DNA of 64,000 nt from Marasmius tenuissimus (lineage: Eukaryota > Basidiomycota > Agaricomycetes > Agaricales > Marasmiaceae), in NCBI GenBank assembly GCA_029532415.1, contig JAQOTA010000052.1, forward strand, positions 3,596,001-3,660,000, in the 5' to 3' direction. This document shows positions 11,006 through 23,110 of the stretch, in pieces. The position numbers and the translations under genes are program-made. Within the stretch, counting starts at the first letter, position 1; the number at the start of each line of letters is the position of its first letter. The notes under the pieces are model-generated. The model worked only from the letters and a program-made list of their open reading frames with translations. It searched no databases and was not told where the DNA came from.

Positions 11006-13121
11006 GGTACTGTAGAATTCAACGGCTTTTGGCTGAGGTCTGGAGCCTACATTCGTGAATCTTCGGTCGAAACAACAGAACGAGGTTTCTGAAAGCCCTG
11101 AATAGAAGCCTTGACAGACCTGGGAGTCCTGCGTCCACCTTGACGGGTGAAAGGAGCTAGTAAGCTGAAGGTGATTGTATATAGCTAAATTGAAGCGAGC
11201 CGCGTGAAAGCTAAGAACAACATGAGGCCCGACCACAGGTGATATGGATCATTTTGGGGGGACGGTTTCCGAGGAACAAATCGAAATTATATATAGCCTT
11301 CAGCTCCCGGTCCAACTCTTGCCAGGTATAACCTAGAGGCCGATTAATCGAGGAGGTTGGGACCGAGGGACCGTTGATGAGAATTGGCGGAAGTAATCGA
11401 GGTGCGTACGATTTGAATGTGCGCTCCATTGGCCAGCTTTCTTTGGGAGCGTTCCATCGGAGTTCTTCTATAAGGTACATACTCTGTGGGTCACTAAACT
11501 GACGAGAGAAGTTGTATCGAAAGTCGGGTCGAGGTTTCAAAGGTCCGGATTCAGGTGAAGTCGTGGAGGCTCTATTGAGCATCGGCGGAACGACTTGGGG
11601 TGACAGACTGCGCATCAAAACCAGCCAAAACGATGAATCAGGTAGGGCTAAACATCGCTGTCATCAGCCGGAAGAGACGATGGAGTGAAGTGGTAAAAGA
11701 TAATTCGATAGAGCATCGGGAAGCACGCGATCAGGATTTGGGCGTTTGGCAAGGCCGCTGACTAAGAGGCCTCCCACTGAAGCGCTCACGCGGATCAATA
11801 CCGACGGTTGCTTTGTCTTCGACTCCCACCACGATTCACTAAACCTTCGTCCTGTCTATTTCGAGTCTCTTTCCTCCCTTTCCTCCCTTTCATCCAATGG
11901 AATTTGAATGAGCAACAAACGTGGACACGAACGACTCTCGCGGAGCTACGAGGAGATGAATCTACTGTGCTTGTGGAAATGTACCACTGTCATTCAGTTT
12001 ATGGAGGTATGACTGGAACGACCCACTGTGCGTGTTGTGAAGCCCGTCCTGTCCCTTACTTAGGTCAATCTCAGCTATATGGACGATACGGAACGGCTCT
12101 CCCCTTCTCCGAGTTAGTAATGTTAGTTTGGTGCGTCTGGACGTCACGGAGTAGTTCAAGTCCCGACTTCCACCAACCCACCCAAGGACTCCATTCGGCT
12201 CGAATCGATCGCTAGCTTTTCTGACTCTGGATGGGATGAACAACTTATGTGGCGAGGGATCCAAGTTGCTCAAGTTGATGTTGTGAGCCGTGATTATAGC
12301 GAATTCTCAGAATGCTACCCATCCTTGTTGATTCTTCGATGTGTCTCATCACTATACAGTAATCGCCCTCGACTCCGATACATCCTGCCAGTGCTAAACC
12401 TTAGCCTTCGGGTGTTATTTCCTCCTGATCCCTTGCGGAAAGCTTTCCAATCGATGTTGTACATTGTAAAGCAAGTCAACGCTTGCGTTCTCCTTCGGCT
12501 CCAAGTCCTCAACAAATCTGCCTCCTGTTGGTTCCTTCGGCAATCGAGGCAACGGATCAATTCTACAGTGAATTCCGATTAGTCAAAACGCGGCTGTCAT
12601 CCGAAACACTTTCTCTGCTGGGAGTTTGAAAGGCGCTTTGAATAGTCGACGTTGCTCTCTTATCTACCGTGTCTACGCCCTTGGAACGGGGAGGATCTCA
12701 AAGGTGCATACCTGCACCTTCTAAATTTCTGGGATGCTTCGTCAAGCCTCATCGGTCAATTTGTGGCACTTGTGGCGTTTACGGCCAGACTGAGAATGAT
12801 GACGACATATTTAGACCCAAGTAGCACTGTCCTTGACTCGCGCAGTTCTTAATGCGAGCAAGTCAGCAAGTCTATTTCCGTAGTCATGGCTCAACAGCTG
12901 AAGGAGTACTGCACCAATACTGCACATCCAAATCATTGGTCCAATCCCCTCACAGTCTCCGATGCAGTGCATAGCACTCAAGATGGGCGGGGCCTTCGGA
13001 TGGCACCCGCCTCCCTGATCTCCAGATGGCTGATACACGTATATGCAACGGACGGGAGGTAAAGTATATAACCCTACAGTCGACTAGAAAATGATTTCAC
13101 TCCATAATATTCCAACATCGA
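11006..13121. other. Long stretch without a supported gene
   Basis: Several open frames exist on both strands (for example 11211-11618 minus, 11808-12215 plus, 12247-12582 plus), but none shows a domain, conserved motif or consistent exon chain. I regard the region as intergenic, or as decayed sequence beyond recognition, between the helical-protein gene and the Zn2Cys6 gene. Confidence 0.35.
11211..11618 (-). CDS. Possible small hypothetical protein
   Basis: This is an uninterrupted 135-codon frame starting MMRSLSPQVVPP and rich in Pro, Arg and Ser. No signal peptide, membrane segment or known motif is visible. It is convergent with the gene ending at 11005. Composition alone does not decide whether it is translated. 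Confidence 0.2.
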   Translation of the reverse strand: MMRSLSPQVVPPMLNRASTTSPESGPLKPRPDFRYNFSRQFSDPQSMYLIEELRWNAPKESWPMERTFKSYAPRLLPPILINGPSVPTSSINRPLGYTWQELDRELKAIYNFDLFLGNRPPKMIHITCGRASCCS

Positions 13122-15205
13122 ATGACCTCTCAATCAGCAAACATTCGACGAGCTTGTGGAACTTGCAGGTAAAGTTTTACGATGTGTTTGGCTGCTCGAT
13201 CATCGACGAGTGCTTACCGCGATTTTTTACCAGGAGGAGAAAAGTTGTAAGTTGTCCTGAAGGACTTCCAGAAGATGACTCCTGATACTCTCAAAATGCA
13301 GCGATGTGACGGTAGTCGACCAGTTTGTGGTCCATGCTCCCGGAGATCCCACCTCGGCGTAGTAGAGTGTGAATACGCGGACTTTGATGGGAAAACTGAA
13401 TCCGAAATCCTAGAATACAGGATTTCGGGACTGGAGAGCAGATTGAGAGAACTACAAAGTCCTCAAGAAACTCCAGTCTCTGTTTCTCTCACAAACCCGT
13501 ATCCAGAGGTGAGAAATCCATCTTGGTAATGCAGTTCTAGCGCCCAGAGAATCTGACTCGATAGCAACAGCGCCGATCATTAGAGGTATACCGCCCTTTC
13601 ACGGTTCCGAGACAACAAGAATCTGACTTGTCGACGTCCCAGAACTTGCCTTCCGAGCTACAAAGAACAATGTAAGTAAAACAGCGCTCGTCTTCTCATA
13701 TTTGCTAATATTCGTCGAAACAGACTCACCTCTGTCCTGAGTCAGTCGTTCAATGTCGGCTTCTTTCTGAATCCGACGCGTTTCTGGGCGTCGGCGATGT
13801 CAAACTTGCCTTCAGGGCACCCTGAGCGTCCCACTGTGACTCTACTTACTGTCGTTCACCTCCTTGGCCTCCACCTTGCTGGGCGATCTGGAAGCGCCCA
13901 AGATCGGCAACGGGTAGAGATTCAAATTCAGCAACTCCTCTCGACTGCACTCCAACAAGTATCGACCATGCTGAATTCTAGTCATCCCCATAGAATTATA
14001 CAGGGTATACAAGCCGAGGTACTTCTGAGCACTTACTTCTTTGACATCGGAAGGATAGTGGAGGGGCAGTATCACCTCAGTACCGCGGTTTCACTGGCGA
14101 TAGGCATAGGTCTCCATCAAATCCGTAGCGCCCGGGGGAGACGTACGGCCACTACGCTGCCTCCGCCTCGAGATCCTGTCGAAGAAGGGGAGAGGATCAA
14201 CGCGTTCTGGGCGGTCTATGCCCTTAGTAGTATGTGGGGCGTGGCTCTGGGATCTCCTTCAATTTCTGTATTTGAAAGGAATGGGGATACGATTGACACC
14301 CCTTGGCCGCTTGATATGGTCGATTACGAGCAGGTGTGTTTAGGATTGCTCACTCTCCAGGTAGCAATAACTCACCCTGTTTTCAATCTCAAAGACTGGT
14401 CTACCGCGCGATCTAATAGGAGTGTCGACTGTTCAGAACTTTCTTTCTCGCGTGCAACCAAGGACGAGCGGAGTCGTCTCCTCTGTGAACGCGTTGGCCT
14501 CTCAGGCTTCGGCTCTCTTGCACAGTGCCGGAAATCTCGCGGCAGAATTTCAGTCTGGTACGTCTGGATTTTCACTAGCCCTACTCGGTTCGCGTCTCTT
14601 AGTTGAACCCCTCTCCCCTATTCAGAGATGACGAGTGCAGAACGGCAACGGTTGTTCCAGTCGTTTAGCTCTCTTGACGGCCTTATTGACACATTTATCG
14701 GTTCTCGACTTCCTCCGATAGGTCGACTCGAGCCCACTTCACGCGTTTTCGGGGCTGCACTGCTAACACATACGCTTGCGTATGCGTCTTCGATGCAACT
14801 CCATTCTCCGTTCATTGACAGGGACCCAAGCTCAATGGCCAAGTCGGTAGCGGCTGCGGAGGCTTCTGTCCGTTTGCTACGAAGAGCAAATGGTGCGGAG
14901 TTCATGCCGCCGGTTATGGCTATGCTGTGGGTGAATGTGGGCAGGGTTATTTTGAAGGAGGTGTCAAGGCTGCGGAGAAGTAATCGGGGCAATCGACGCC
15001 ACGGTGGCAACGGGGGAGGATCTGAGAAAGAAGGAGAGCTGTTAAGAGATCTTGAGAGGATCATGGAGACCATGCTGGCCTTCGCGGAAAGTTCACCCCT
15101 CATGCGTGAGTATCGTGTTTTTTACTCTCGTGGGTTTCATGCTGACCCTTCGAGATATTAGGGAGTCAGTTGGCGAATCTACAAGAACTTTATCGAAGCC
15201 TGTGA
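13122..15205 (+). CDS. Zn2Cys6 fungal transcription factor
   Basis: This gene encodes a binuclear zinc-cluster regulator. Eight exons in phase (13122-13168, 13234-13246, 13302-13508, 13571-13671, 13724-14333, 14395-14557, 14626-15105, 15162-15205) give 554 residues. The DNA-binding domain is assembled across three exons: ACGTCRRRKV (the last four residues come from a 13-base microexon) then RCDGSRPVCGPCSRRS and VECEY. This gives the C-x2-C-x6-C-x5-C-x2-C pattern, with the sixth Cys in VECEY. A coiled-coil-like linker (EILEYRISGLESRLREL) follows. Then comes the middle-homology (fungal_trans-like) region with GIGLHQI, RINAFWAVYALSSMWGVALG and TPWPLDMVDYEQ. The helical C-terminal half is normal for the family. 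Target genes cannot be told from sequence. No biosynthetic cluster surrounds it. Confidence 0.9.
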
Positions 15206-15658
15206 GAGTTGGCCCGTTGACGAGTCATTCGCTTTGGCATGATTCGGTACAACATAGGCTCTGTCCATTCGATCGCCACCCCTCTCCATGATAAATCACT
15301 ACGATACGGATACACGGTACGGATACACGGTTGATCACTCAGCCCCTAGACTTGCCATGTATGATAGACGTCCTGAAGTATTCTGAACCTGTCATTCTGG
15401 TTATACCTTACATACATCACTGTTTAATATACTTACTTTCTACGATATACGTACCTACTTACCTTACTATTCTTATATCTCCCGGAGACTCAGACTGCGA
15501 AGTCGGGCAGAGGCAGGGTGCCATGGCCGTGGCGCTGATGTTTATATTTGCCTCTGCGTGTGGACGAGCGCCACGACTTGTTTAACGGACAACGAGTGGA
15601 TGAACAGTGTGCAGATCTGATGCCACCGCATGGGCTGACTGATACTCACTCCGTCCAA
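15206..15658. other. Intergenic region with a short tandem repeat
   Basis: There is no gene here. A 13-bp unit TACGGATACACGG occurs twice head-to-tail at 15304-15329. The remainder separates the transcription factor from the tRNA gene. Confidence 0.5.
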
Positions 15659-15744
15659 GCCCGCGTTGTCTAATGGTTATGACGTCAGACTTCTACTGGG
15701 CGTTGTAGATCTGGAGGTTGCGGGTTCGAGTCCCGCCGTGGGTT
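15659..15744 (+). tRNA. tRNA-Arg (TCT anticodon) with a 13-base intron
   Basis: The acceptor stem GCCCGCG pairs with CGTGGGT (15737-15743, two G-U pairs). The D arm is GTC-loop-GAC. The anticodon stem TCAGA pairs with TCTGG and encloses loop CT-TCT-A/A. The T arm is GCGGG-TTCGAGT-CCCGC. Thirteen bases (CTGGGCGTTGTAG) interrupt the loop just 3' of position 37, the canonical place for a nuclear tRNA intron. The mature length is 73 nt. The internal box B is GGTTCGAGTCC. A Pol III terminator follows. Confidence 0.93.
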
Positions 15745-15762
15745 CTCGGAGCGAGACTGCCC

Positions 15763-15769
15763 TTTTTTT
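15763..15769 (+). terminator. RNA polymerase III T-run terminator
   Basis: A run of seven T residues lies 19 bases after the tRNA 3' end, as expected for Pol III termination. Confidence 0.8.
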
Positions 15770-16166
15770 GAGGAGTCAGGCGATCTGGACTCTGCGGGAG
15801 GCGAAGGATCAAACGAGTGCACCAAATAAGACTCAGAAACTTCCTTAACTCCCCCTGCTAGAGTCAACTCACACTTCGCCAGTCAATAGCTACCAATACA
15901 GATTGAGCCCAATTTGAATACCTTGGGCTGGTCCAATACTGATTTCCTTCAACCTCGTACCCAAGCTTCGTGAAGATCATTGTTCGGCAGGACAGAAGGG
16001 CAAGATTTTTGGGTGGAGGATGAAAACTAAGGTGGGGAACCACGGGGTGAACGTTAAGTACTCGATCATGGAAGCTTAAGCAACGGCACTGGGCAGTATG
16101 GCGGGCTTTTCTTGCGAAATCAAATTTACCATACAGACAGACGCGTGATAGACACCTGCATATCTA

Positions 16167-17626
16167 CTAGATCGATGTCCTACTAAACACCCAATCAATC
16201 TCCTCCATATCACTGAAACCGCCCCAATCGTAGTCGTCTGCGTAGACTTCCTCGGGGTCCTGGTACCATTGTCTCGTCTTCATCATAAACGGGGCTCGAA
16301 TCACCGACAGCCGTCCTTGCTCACCACATTTCGCAAACAGCTCCTTCGCCTTGGCCAAGTCCTCTTCACTCGTTCTATCCGCGATCGTGATGTCGGAGAA
16401 TGGGATAATGAGTTCGACCTCCATAGCCGAAAGTATTCCTGAGGAAGAGAGCAGAGTATCCAGGACGGCCCACTGCTCTTGAACGACTCTGAAACCGCTA
16501 CCGGAAACGTTGAATGTGATTCGGTGAAGGGAAGAGGAGGACAGCGTCGCTATCATCCTGCGAATCAACCGTAACAGCACCACGTCGATGGAGGGCGCCG
16601 CGACGTTACGATAGCTTATTGCGAGTCTTTCGAGTCGGTGGAGTGGGGAGAGGTCATAAAGTGCTGCGAACGTCGAATTGAGAATGGAGGGAGTGGGCAA
16701 CAAAGTTGATGTATGTACGTACCTGTGTCATCGCGCCCAGCGACAAAGAACCACGTATTGAATCCGAGATGCAGGAACCGTAGTTCTTGGCACTGAGCTA
16801 GGAAGGGTTGGATATTGGGATTGAGAACAGTGGAGACATCGATCGTGTGTACCGAAAGGTTGACAAGTCTGGTTGGAGAGTGAGCGTTAAGCCACTGATA
16901 GACGTAGAGTAGCCCGTCAGCATCGATGGTACTATCATCTCCGCCGAGTTTCAGTGATTTAATGGACGATGGGAGAGTGTAACGTGTGACTGATTGCTGA
17001 ACTCGGTCGGAGTGATCGTCACTGGCACAACCGCTGAACATCTTGAGTACCTCTAAACGAGGGAATGAGCAGATGAAATGGATCAATGGAGTCGGCTTTT
17101 CCGATACAAAGTGAAGGTCCAGTTGGGTGATGTGTCCGAACGAGCGCACAAAATGCGAAGCAAAGGTTGTTTGTATCCCGGTGGTCTCGTAGCTACTACC
17201 GTTCGAGTTGTTATATGTCAGTAATTCTCCCGCCTTTGAGGAGATGGTTAGTCTCCTCAAAAACGGAGCTTTGTCTTCGAGGTTCCCCGTAATCGATTGG
17301 ATCAGCGACACACAGGACACAACTTCATCCTCTTTACCGAGAATGTATGCATCTGCTTGCAAAAGGTGTCTAGCGAAGTTGAAACCTATCTCCTCAACAT
17401 AGCGCGGTATTGTCGAGTGTTTAGAGCCCAAAAGAGACGCAAGTATGGCACAACGATAAATGGAGGAGGTATCGATTTTAAGTGTTTTGAAGAGCAAAGG
17501 ACGACAGGTATGCAGCCAGGATTGGCAGACCTCGGAGCATGAGAGCAGGGACTCATGGTCGCAGTCTGGGAAAATCTGTTCAACGAGCTCGAAAGGTATT
17601 CTGCAGTTGTGATCTCCCGGAATCAT
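16167..17626 (-). CDS. F-box-like protein (family 1, intact)
   Basis: Two exons in phase (17626-16723 and 16663-16167) give 466 residues. The N terminus has an F-box-like stretch: CRIPFELVEQIF, then LLSCSEVCQSWLHTCRPLLF. F-box proteins usually dock substrates onto SCF ubiquitin ligases. The rest is LRR-like with scattered Leu-rich strands (FICSFPRLEVLKMF, ELRFLHLGF). It ends with a conserved tail, GRLSVIRAPFM plus an acidic end. The same order occurs in 31567-32998 and in the broken copy at 20590-21852, including the single intron after about residue 300. The intron position strongly supports common descent. The start is the first ATG before the F-box. The substrate is unknown. Confidence 0.82.
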
Positions 17627-18601
17627 GGTGGTGAAGACTCAAGAAGTCGATCATTGCCTTTTTTGGATTTCGAGCGTCGTATCGTTAGGCTCGGTGTTTG
17701 GACAGGTTCGTATTTAGTCAAAGATGATTGTACAAGGAGACAATCGACAACACGCAGAGAAAAGAGTAACTAGTTTACAGTATCAAGGGATGATGATAGA
17801 GGCTAGAGGCGAAGGGTACCGAGTTGATGAGTTTTGCACTGATGAACCGATACCCATTATACGTCTGATAACGATGCGAAAGGCTATGATTATTCGAATC
17901 TGAGGTACTGAATAATGCTCCCAGCATTCTACGCAAGGCACGCCGCATCCCCGCCTTCCAAGACTAAGACCATCCCTCCATCTCGATTCTCGGGACAGCC
18001 GAAACGGGTGCTTCCATCTATCTCCGTTCGCACAGCCCGCCGAACAGACCTACGGGTGCTCGTAAAGGACCAGAACCCTGAGGTGTATTTGCTTGGAAGA
18101 GCGCCCGGATAGCATTGCCTCCAGCGACCGAAATACACAACGATGACGAGAAATTACTGGTGAGCGTGCAGCAGAAAAGAAAGGAAAGGGCAACGGGCGC
18201 ATCCAAATTGACGGAGCGGCCTATACGTTCACCCCTGCTCCTTTTGAAGGCTGCTGGAAGCCAGCGAATCCTTCGTCCGTGGGCATGATATAACACTCCT
18301 GGCCACAAAAATCCTATTGTGGATTGCTAGACTGATGTGCTGTCTCGAGAAGGAGAGCAAAGGAATCGGGAACTGGAAAGGTGCGGGATGGACTAGTTGG
18401 CACGAGCGAACGGAGCGAGTAAGCAAGAACGAATGGAGATGGGGGTATAGGTGAGAGGAAAGAATTATGTCGAGTTTGGGAAGGGGTAGATCGTTTCTCG
18501 GTGCTTCCGATCTCGCTTGTGGGGAACTCGTCCGAACCAGACTACGACAGTACATTTTCGTTGTTCTGGTCTGGCAATAGTGAATATCGATAAAAACCCC
18601 G
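17627..18601. other. Intergenic region, no supported gene
   Basis: Short overlapping frames on both strands (for example 18229-18555 minus) show no family features. The region holds the promoter of the minus-strand F-box gene and the 3' flank of the membrane-protein gene at 18602. Confidence 0.35.
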
Positions 18602-20218
18602 TCATTTGTGATTCACCAACGACAGCCAAGGAGGCCGTGGCTCGGGCTCATGACCACCATCTAGCATGACGAGCGAAGTTTCTGGGTGATAGATATGCTG
18701 CGCGATCCCCTCCATGGGGGTCAGGATAGGCCAACCCCGATGGAATATCGACGAGCAGGGAGGACTTGGGGGCGAAGTATGAGCAATGGTGAACATCGGA
18801 AAATATGGATTCCCAAAGACTGGAGAAGGGCCCAGATCACTGAACCAAGTCCGAAGCATGTTCGTTTGTGAAGCCGAGAGACCAGTATAACTGACGCTCG
18901 CTGTGGGGTATTGGTGTTCACCCCAAACTGGGCGAGCAACAGAGAGGCTGGTGGATCTCGGGGGTACGAAGTTTTTCGGGGCGAGTTGACTCCATAGGTG
19001 TCGGGACGTAAGGTGGGTGATGAGTACTATAGCAACTGTGCACTGAGAAGAATTCTGATGTTGTGCTTGTGCTCCCTAGACCCGTACGTGCGATAAGTAG
19101 GGTATAGCACAGGGAGAATGTCCAACCGAATAGATCCATATCCACAAGTCCGAATTTAAAGTAGGCCCTACAGCCAAGTTCGCCTCCTCCATACGGCGAG
19201 CGTCTAAACGCATCCATTAACCCCATCCTTCACCAATGTTTCCAGCAGCCAGAGCTGCGGGTACTTCCCAAGGCACAAACCTCGGCACTGCTTTTGCAAC
19301 GAAGAGCGCCGAGCTAAGCTTTGCTTCGAGAAAGATATTCGACGACGAGGAAATGAGTGGGTGGCTGTGCAGAGGAAGTGTCAAAACTGGAAAGGGCGCG
19401 TTGCGACTGGAGATGGGAACGTAGGAATCCGAAGAGTTTACAGTGTCATGCGCCGGGCCGGATAAAGAGGAAGAATTTGGCCTGGATATCATTCCTGGAG
19501 TTTTGAAGGAGATCAATCCAGAGGAATGACCTTGGACCTTTCTCTCGTCTGACTTGAGAGTGAGCGACGGCCAGCAGCGTGAAAGCCAACGGGCAGTCCT
19601 TCAGTGCGAAAGCTCGCCATAATTGCGGGCGTTACGGCCTACTGGTATGAAGTCAGGTTGGGTAGCCGAGGGGTGCTAACTGTAATGACAGAGGGATCGA
19701 GCAGTAGTCGGAATCCAAGCCTTCTAGGTATTGCGAGCGCGTAGGTTTATTCGCTGATCCAAAGGCGGGTATTCGTTCGAGTGGCCCATCAATGGTCTGG
19801 TGGCGCCTAATGCCTCCTACTCGCGACCGTGAGCTTCATTGTCGAGACGACCATAGTAAGCAACGCACCATTGTTACCGACTTCACGACTTTTCTCTTCA
19901 TCTGCACGTCTTCTGGCTGACGATAGATGACGCCAGGCAACCTCTGCATTCCTCTTCATGCCAGCATCTTCAGGGACTCGGACGAGCAATATGTAAGCGA
20001 CAGAAAGACGGAGCAAGGAAAGATGAGAGAAAGACAAAAGAGAAGCAGAGAAGTAACAAAACAACGTTCAGAACAGCACTCACCGGCACCAGCGACGCAG
20101 ACCAGACGGCTAGCATGCCCAAGTTCACTAGCCGTGCCCACGAGCCATGGGTCCGAATTCCAGTATTTCGAGTTGAGGCCCAATATCGCGCCGGTGACTT
20201 GAACGAGATTGAGTGGTG
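18602..20218 (-). CDS. Unidentified membrane protein, best-preserved copy (partial model)
   Basis: I do not recognise this family. Several exons are clear. Exon 19035-18602 encodes 144 codons (LAIVLITHLTSRHLWSQLAP, later NMLRTWFSDLGPSPVFGNPY, and a Pro-rich tail with stop at 18602). Exon about 19203-19088 carries RSPYGGGELG and a hydrophobic segment, LFGWTFSLCYTLLIA. These two join in phase through a GT-AG intron. Further upstream, 20218 to about 20090 encodes LNLVQVTGAILGLNSKYWN and TASELGHASRLVCVAG, followed by an exon near 19970-19810 (VAWRHLSSARRRADEEKS). The order and a mid-protein exon (about 19440-19270, ending SALFVAKAVPR) recur in the copies at 28.15-29.05 and 29.7-31.05 kb. There are at least two predicted membrane segments. 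The start codon and one junction remain unresolved. Confidence 0.4.
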
Positions 20219-20589
20219 CTGAGAGTGAGCTTTGAATTTCGAGACCCAGAATGATTAATGATCACTTGTCCACAGAGCTGGCACTTCTATGGAGTCACCA
20301 TTGAGAGTTGGGAGACAACCCAGGCGAAATACAAAAGCTTTGCGCACCATAGTAGAGTGATTTTTCATAGAATGCATTTCATCTTTTGGTGCTCAAAGAG
20401 GTGTACTATGCTGTTATTTTTCCGAAGAAATGAACTCCGGAGTGCGAAGGCGAAGGCTTGACAGGGCTCGGGTGTCATGGTGGTTGGGTCGAAGAGAGAG
20501 CCGGTTACGGTGTCACGTGTCACCGCGTTCTTTCGTACCACCATGATTCATCACAACTTCACAAGAAAGGCTCCGTTACTTCGAAGGCC

Positions 20590-21852
20590 ATGGATAACCG
20601 TCTACCTCTCAAATCGGTGGATGGTATACTCAAAAATTGTGGAAAAGAATTGAAGGAACCCTACTTGTCTGCTCTCTTGTTTGCGAATTGTGGTCGCCCC
20701 TTTACCGCCCTCGAGCCTTTGACTCAAATTGCATCGAACTCAGAATGTTATGGCAAATCAAGCTCGAGAGAGATTCAAACAGCTGGCCACCATGGAATAT
20801 GCTACAGTGGTCGAATATCTGGATTCAAGACGCTTTCTGCGCTACTCGCTCATACCACGTCTCCAGTCCACTTTTGCAAACATTGTCGAGCTGGACATTC
20901 GTCTGAACAGTGAAGATATTGGATCATTCATCGCCTTTATCTGCTCCTTTCCACAATTTCGAGTCCTTAGGACTTTAGTACAGACTCTTGCGGCGTATTC
21001 CCAGCAAATCCCCTTCCAACATGTGTTTTTTTCCACTCACCCTCAGATTGATCCACCTCAACTGGAATGACGGCAATGGAAGGTGTTCAACCCCCGAGAC
21101 AATCCGGGATTATCGCCGTTGGCTCTCCGCCCATCCCCCCTCGGCAAATCACGCTCTTCTCCCTCGTCGATATGGAACATGTGCATGAAAGCACATTCTT
21201 ACCATCCGTCGAGCCTTAATTCAAGGGCCTTTGCAAACGAACAAAAACATTCCATCTGACCTTCAACTTTGCAATCATTGGTCAGGATCCTTCGTCAGGT
21301 GAGAACTCACAGTACTCATACTAAAAATGCCCCCACTCAAGGAAAAACAACATTCGGTCAATGGTAGATCCCAACAGCCTCTCCCTCCTGAGATCCCTAG
21401 AACGAATCATTCTCAGTATTCGCGTCCGCCTCACCGATCTGATACAGGACGCCTGCACATCCACCGCACTATCCAAGATTATTCTAATGTTCGCCACTAT
21501 CACCTCTCCACGCTTCCGCACCATTGTTTTACACCTCGTCGATAGCAGCGACTTGGAGGCGGAAACGGAGGCGGAAACAGAGACAACCCCACTGGTCCTA
21601 AGTGATGAGTGGAACAGACTGGACGACCTTTTCTCCACCGAAAAGTTCGCGAAATGTGCCGTCGAACTCGTGGTTCCGTCTTCGACGAGCGACGACGATC
21701 TTGTCGCTGCCGGACGGAAAGCGTTTCCCAAGAGTCACTATACGGGACGACTCTCCGTTGTCAGAGCGCAGCTTCTGGTGATAGACGAATCCAGCAGTGA
21801 AATGGAGACCGGAGATTTCTCTCGTAGATCTTATTTGAAAGAGATTGAATGA
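20590..21852 (+). pseudogene. Broken copy of family-1 F-box gene
   Basis: This copy is collinear with 31567-32998 but dead. The opening MDNRLPLKSVDGILKNCG matches, then the frame shifts: the continuation LLVCSLVCELWSPLYRPRAF is in another frame. Roughly 70 codons of the middle are missing. The conserved VEPYF codon TAC has become TAA at 21217-21219. The second exon (from about 21370, LSLLRSLERIILSI to the stop at 21852) is still open and includes FSTEKFAKCAVELVV and GRLSVVRA. It lies divergently from the membrane-protein gene at 18602-20218, the same arrangement as around 31 kb. Confidence 0.8.
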
Positions 21853-22489
21853 GTGTGCAACCGACGATACTAGCCGTTGCTTATCGTTCGGAGTGAGTTC
21901 TTCGGTTAACATCTTGCTCTCATGAGAAGGAGGTTGACTAGTGACCAGTGGGGATTATTATGCAGGCTCAACTTCGGGCATTACGAATTTTGATTCCAGA
22001 TATCTGAGTATTTTCCTTTGTTCTTACTCTTATGATTATCTTTCGAATGGGTACACGGATTGCCTACCGTATAGGATTGTAAGTAATTCTTTGAATTGTA
22101 ATCTGTTGTCCGGTTACCGGGGAACTCGTGGGCGTCATAGACTCATTCTTCGCCGAGAAACACGTTCCAGAGCCCGCGGAACAGCTCTAGTTTGAGAAGG
22201 AATTCCAAGCATTTACTTGGACCTTTATGGATTCATCGTCCCAGGAGGGTGGCGGGGAGTCATTGAGCGCAGAATTCGAGTGTGCGGGCCAGATGTTCGC
22301 TCCATCCTCGAGTACTTGGGGTATGCCAAGCTCAAACACGTAGTGACTTTGAGTAAGGGGGTCTTGGTATCAGGGAGGCATCGGGGACTAGTGGAGCAGG
22401 ACGCGGTAGAATTCAGTGTTCGTTTGTTCTATGGGTTCCTGGATCATGTTTTCGGCCTCTTTCCCTTTTCCTTTTTGAAATACACAGTA

Positions 22490-23110
22490 TCAGTATCTGC
22501 CGTGTGCGAGAGCTTCCTTTGATTTGAAGACTACCGTCGTACTACCGATACTCGAATCCGAGCGATCACGCGAACACTGTCGCGTCATAAAGGCCCCAAG
22601 GGTCCAACCTTCTTGTCCTTCACCATCACCATCACGATGCCCTCAACATAGGGGCCGTCTGCCAGCTCCCTTCAGAATACAAACCCTGTTCTCTTGTTCT
22701 ATTTTTCTACTGTTCCTGGCTATGGATACCTAGCTGGCTGGCTGTGTTGACTCGAGAGAGGGACCAAGTTCAATCCCCGTGTCATGTACGCACAGACAAC
22801 TGCACAGTATGATTCGAACTCGTGGAGTTGACCCAGGGGCACTGCAGTCTGCAAATGGCAGAATCTCGCTGGCTACTCTCTTGTGTGCCGTACCTAATTT
22901 CACGAATGCCAACTGCGCCGATCAATCTCAGAAGCTGGTGACTCGGTTGATGGCATAAATACCCCGAATCCCCTGTACAATGATGGTCAAATCTGAGGGA
23001 GGCAATGAAGCTAATGTCAGCCACGAACAGCGGAGATCTCGGTCGTGAGCCGAGTCCCTATCTCATTCCGGCGGGAGCATGGGAGATTGCAAGTAAATGT
23101 TGAATCAATC
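22490..23110 (-). repeat. Decayed duplicate sequence, copy 1
   Basis: Blocks of this region recur in the same order at about 24650-25260: ACGCACAGA-AACTGCA, ATACCCCGAAT..C, GATGATGGT-A-AT, and GGAGATCGCAAGT. Read on the minus strand, both end in a related peptide, TI-x3-GIRG-x4-N-x-VTSF or LVSF, followed by a stop. They look like two remnants of one small unknown gene. This copy carries frame disruptions. The two copies flank the nested MITEs. Confidence 0.4.

Noticed and set aside
13797..14606. Uninterrupted 269-codon frame as the end of the zinc-cluster protein
   Set aside because: After DMVDYEQ the frame loses family resemblance. A GT-AG intron (14334-14394) restores LPRDLIGVSTVQNFL in phase.
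22605..22650. CACCATCACCATCACGATG as a His-tag-like or vector sequence
   Set aside because: It is a short CAC/CAT repeat in genomic context with a diverged counterpart near 24.77 kb. Nothing indicates a vector.
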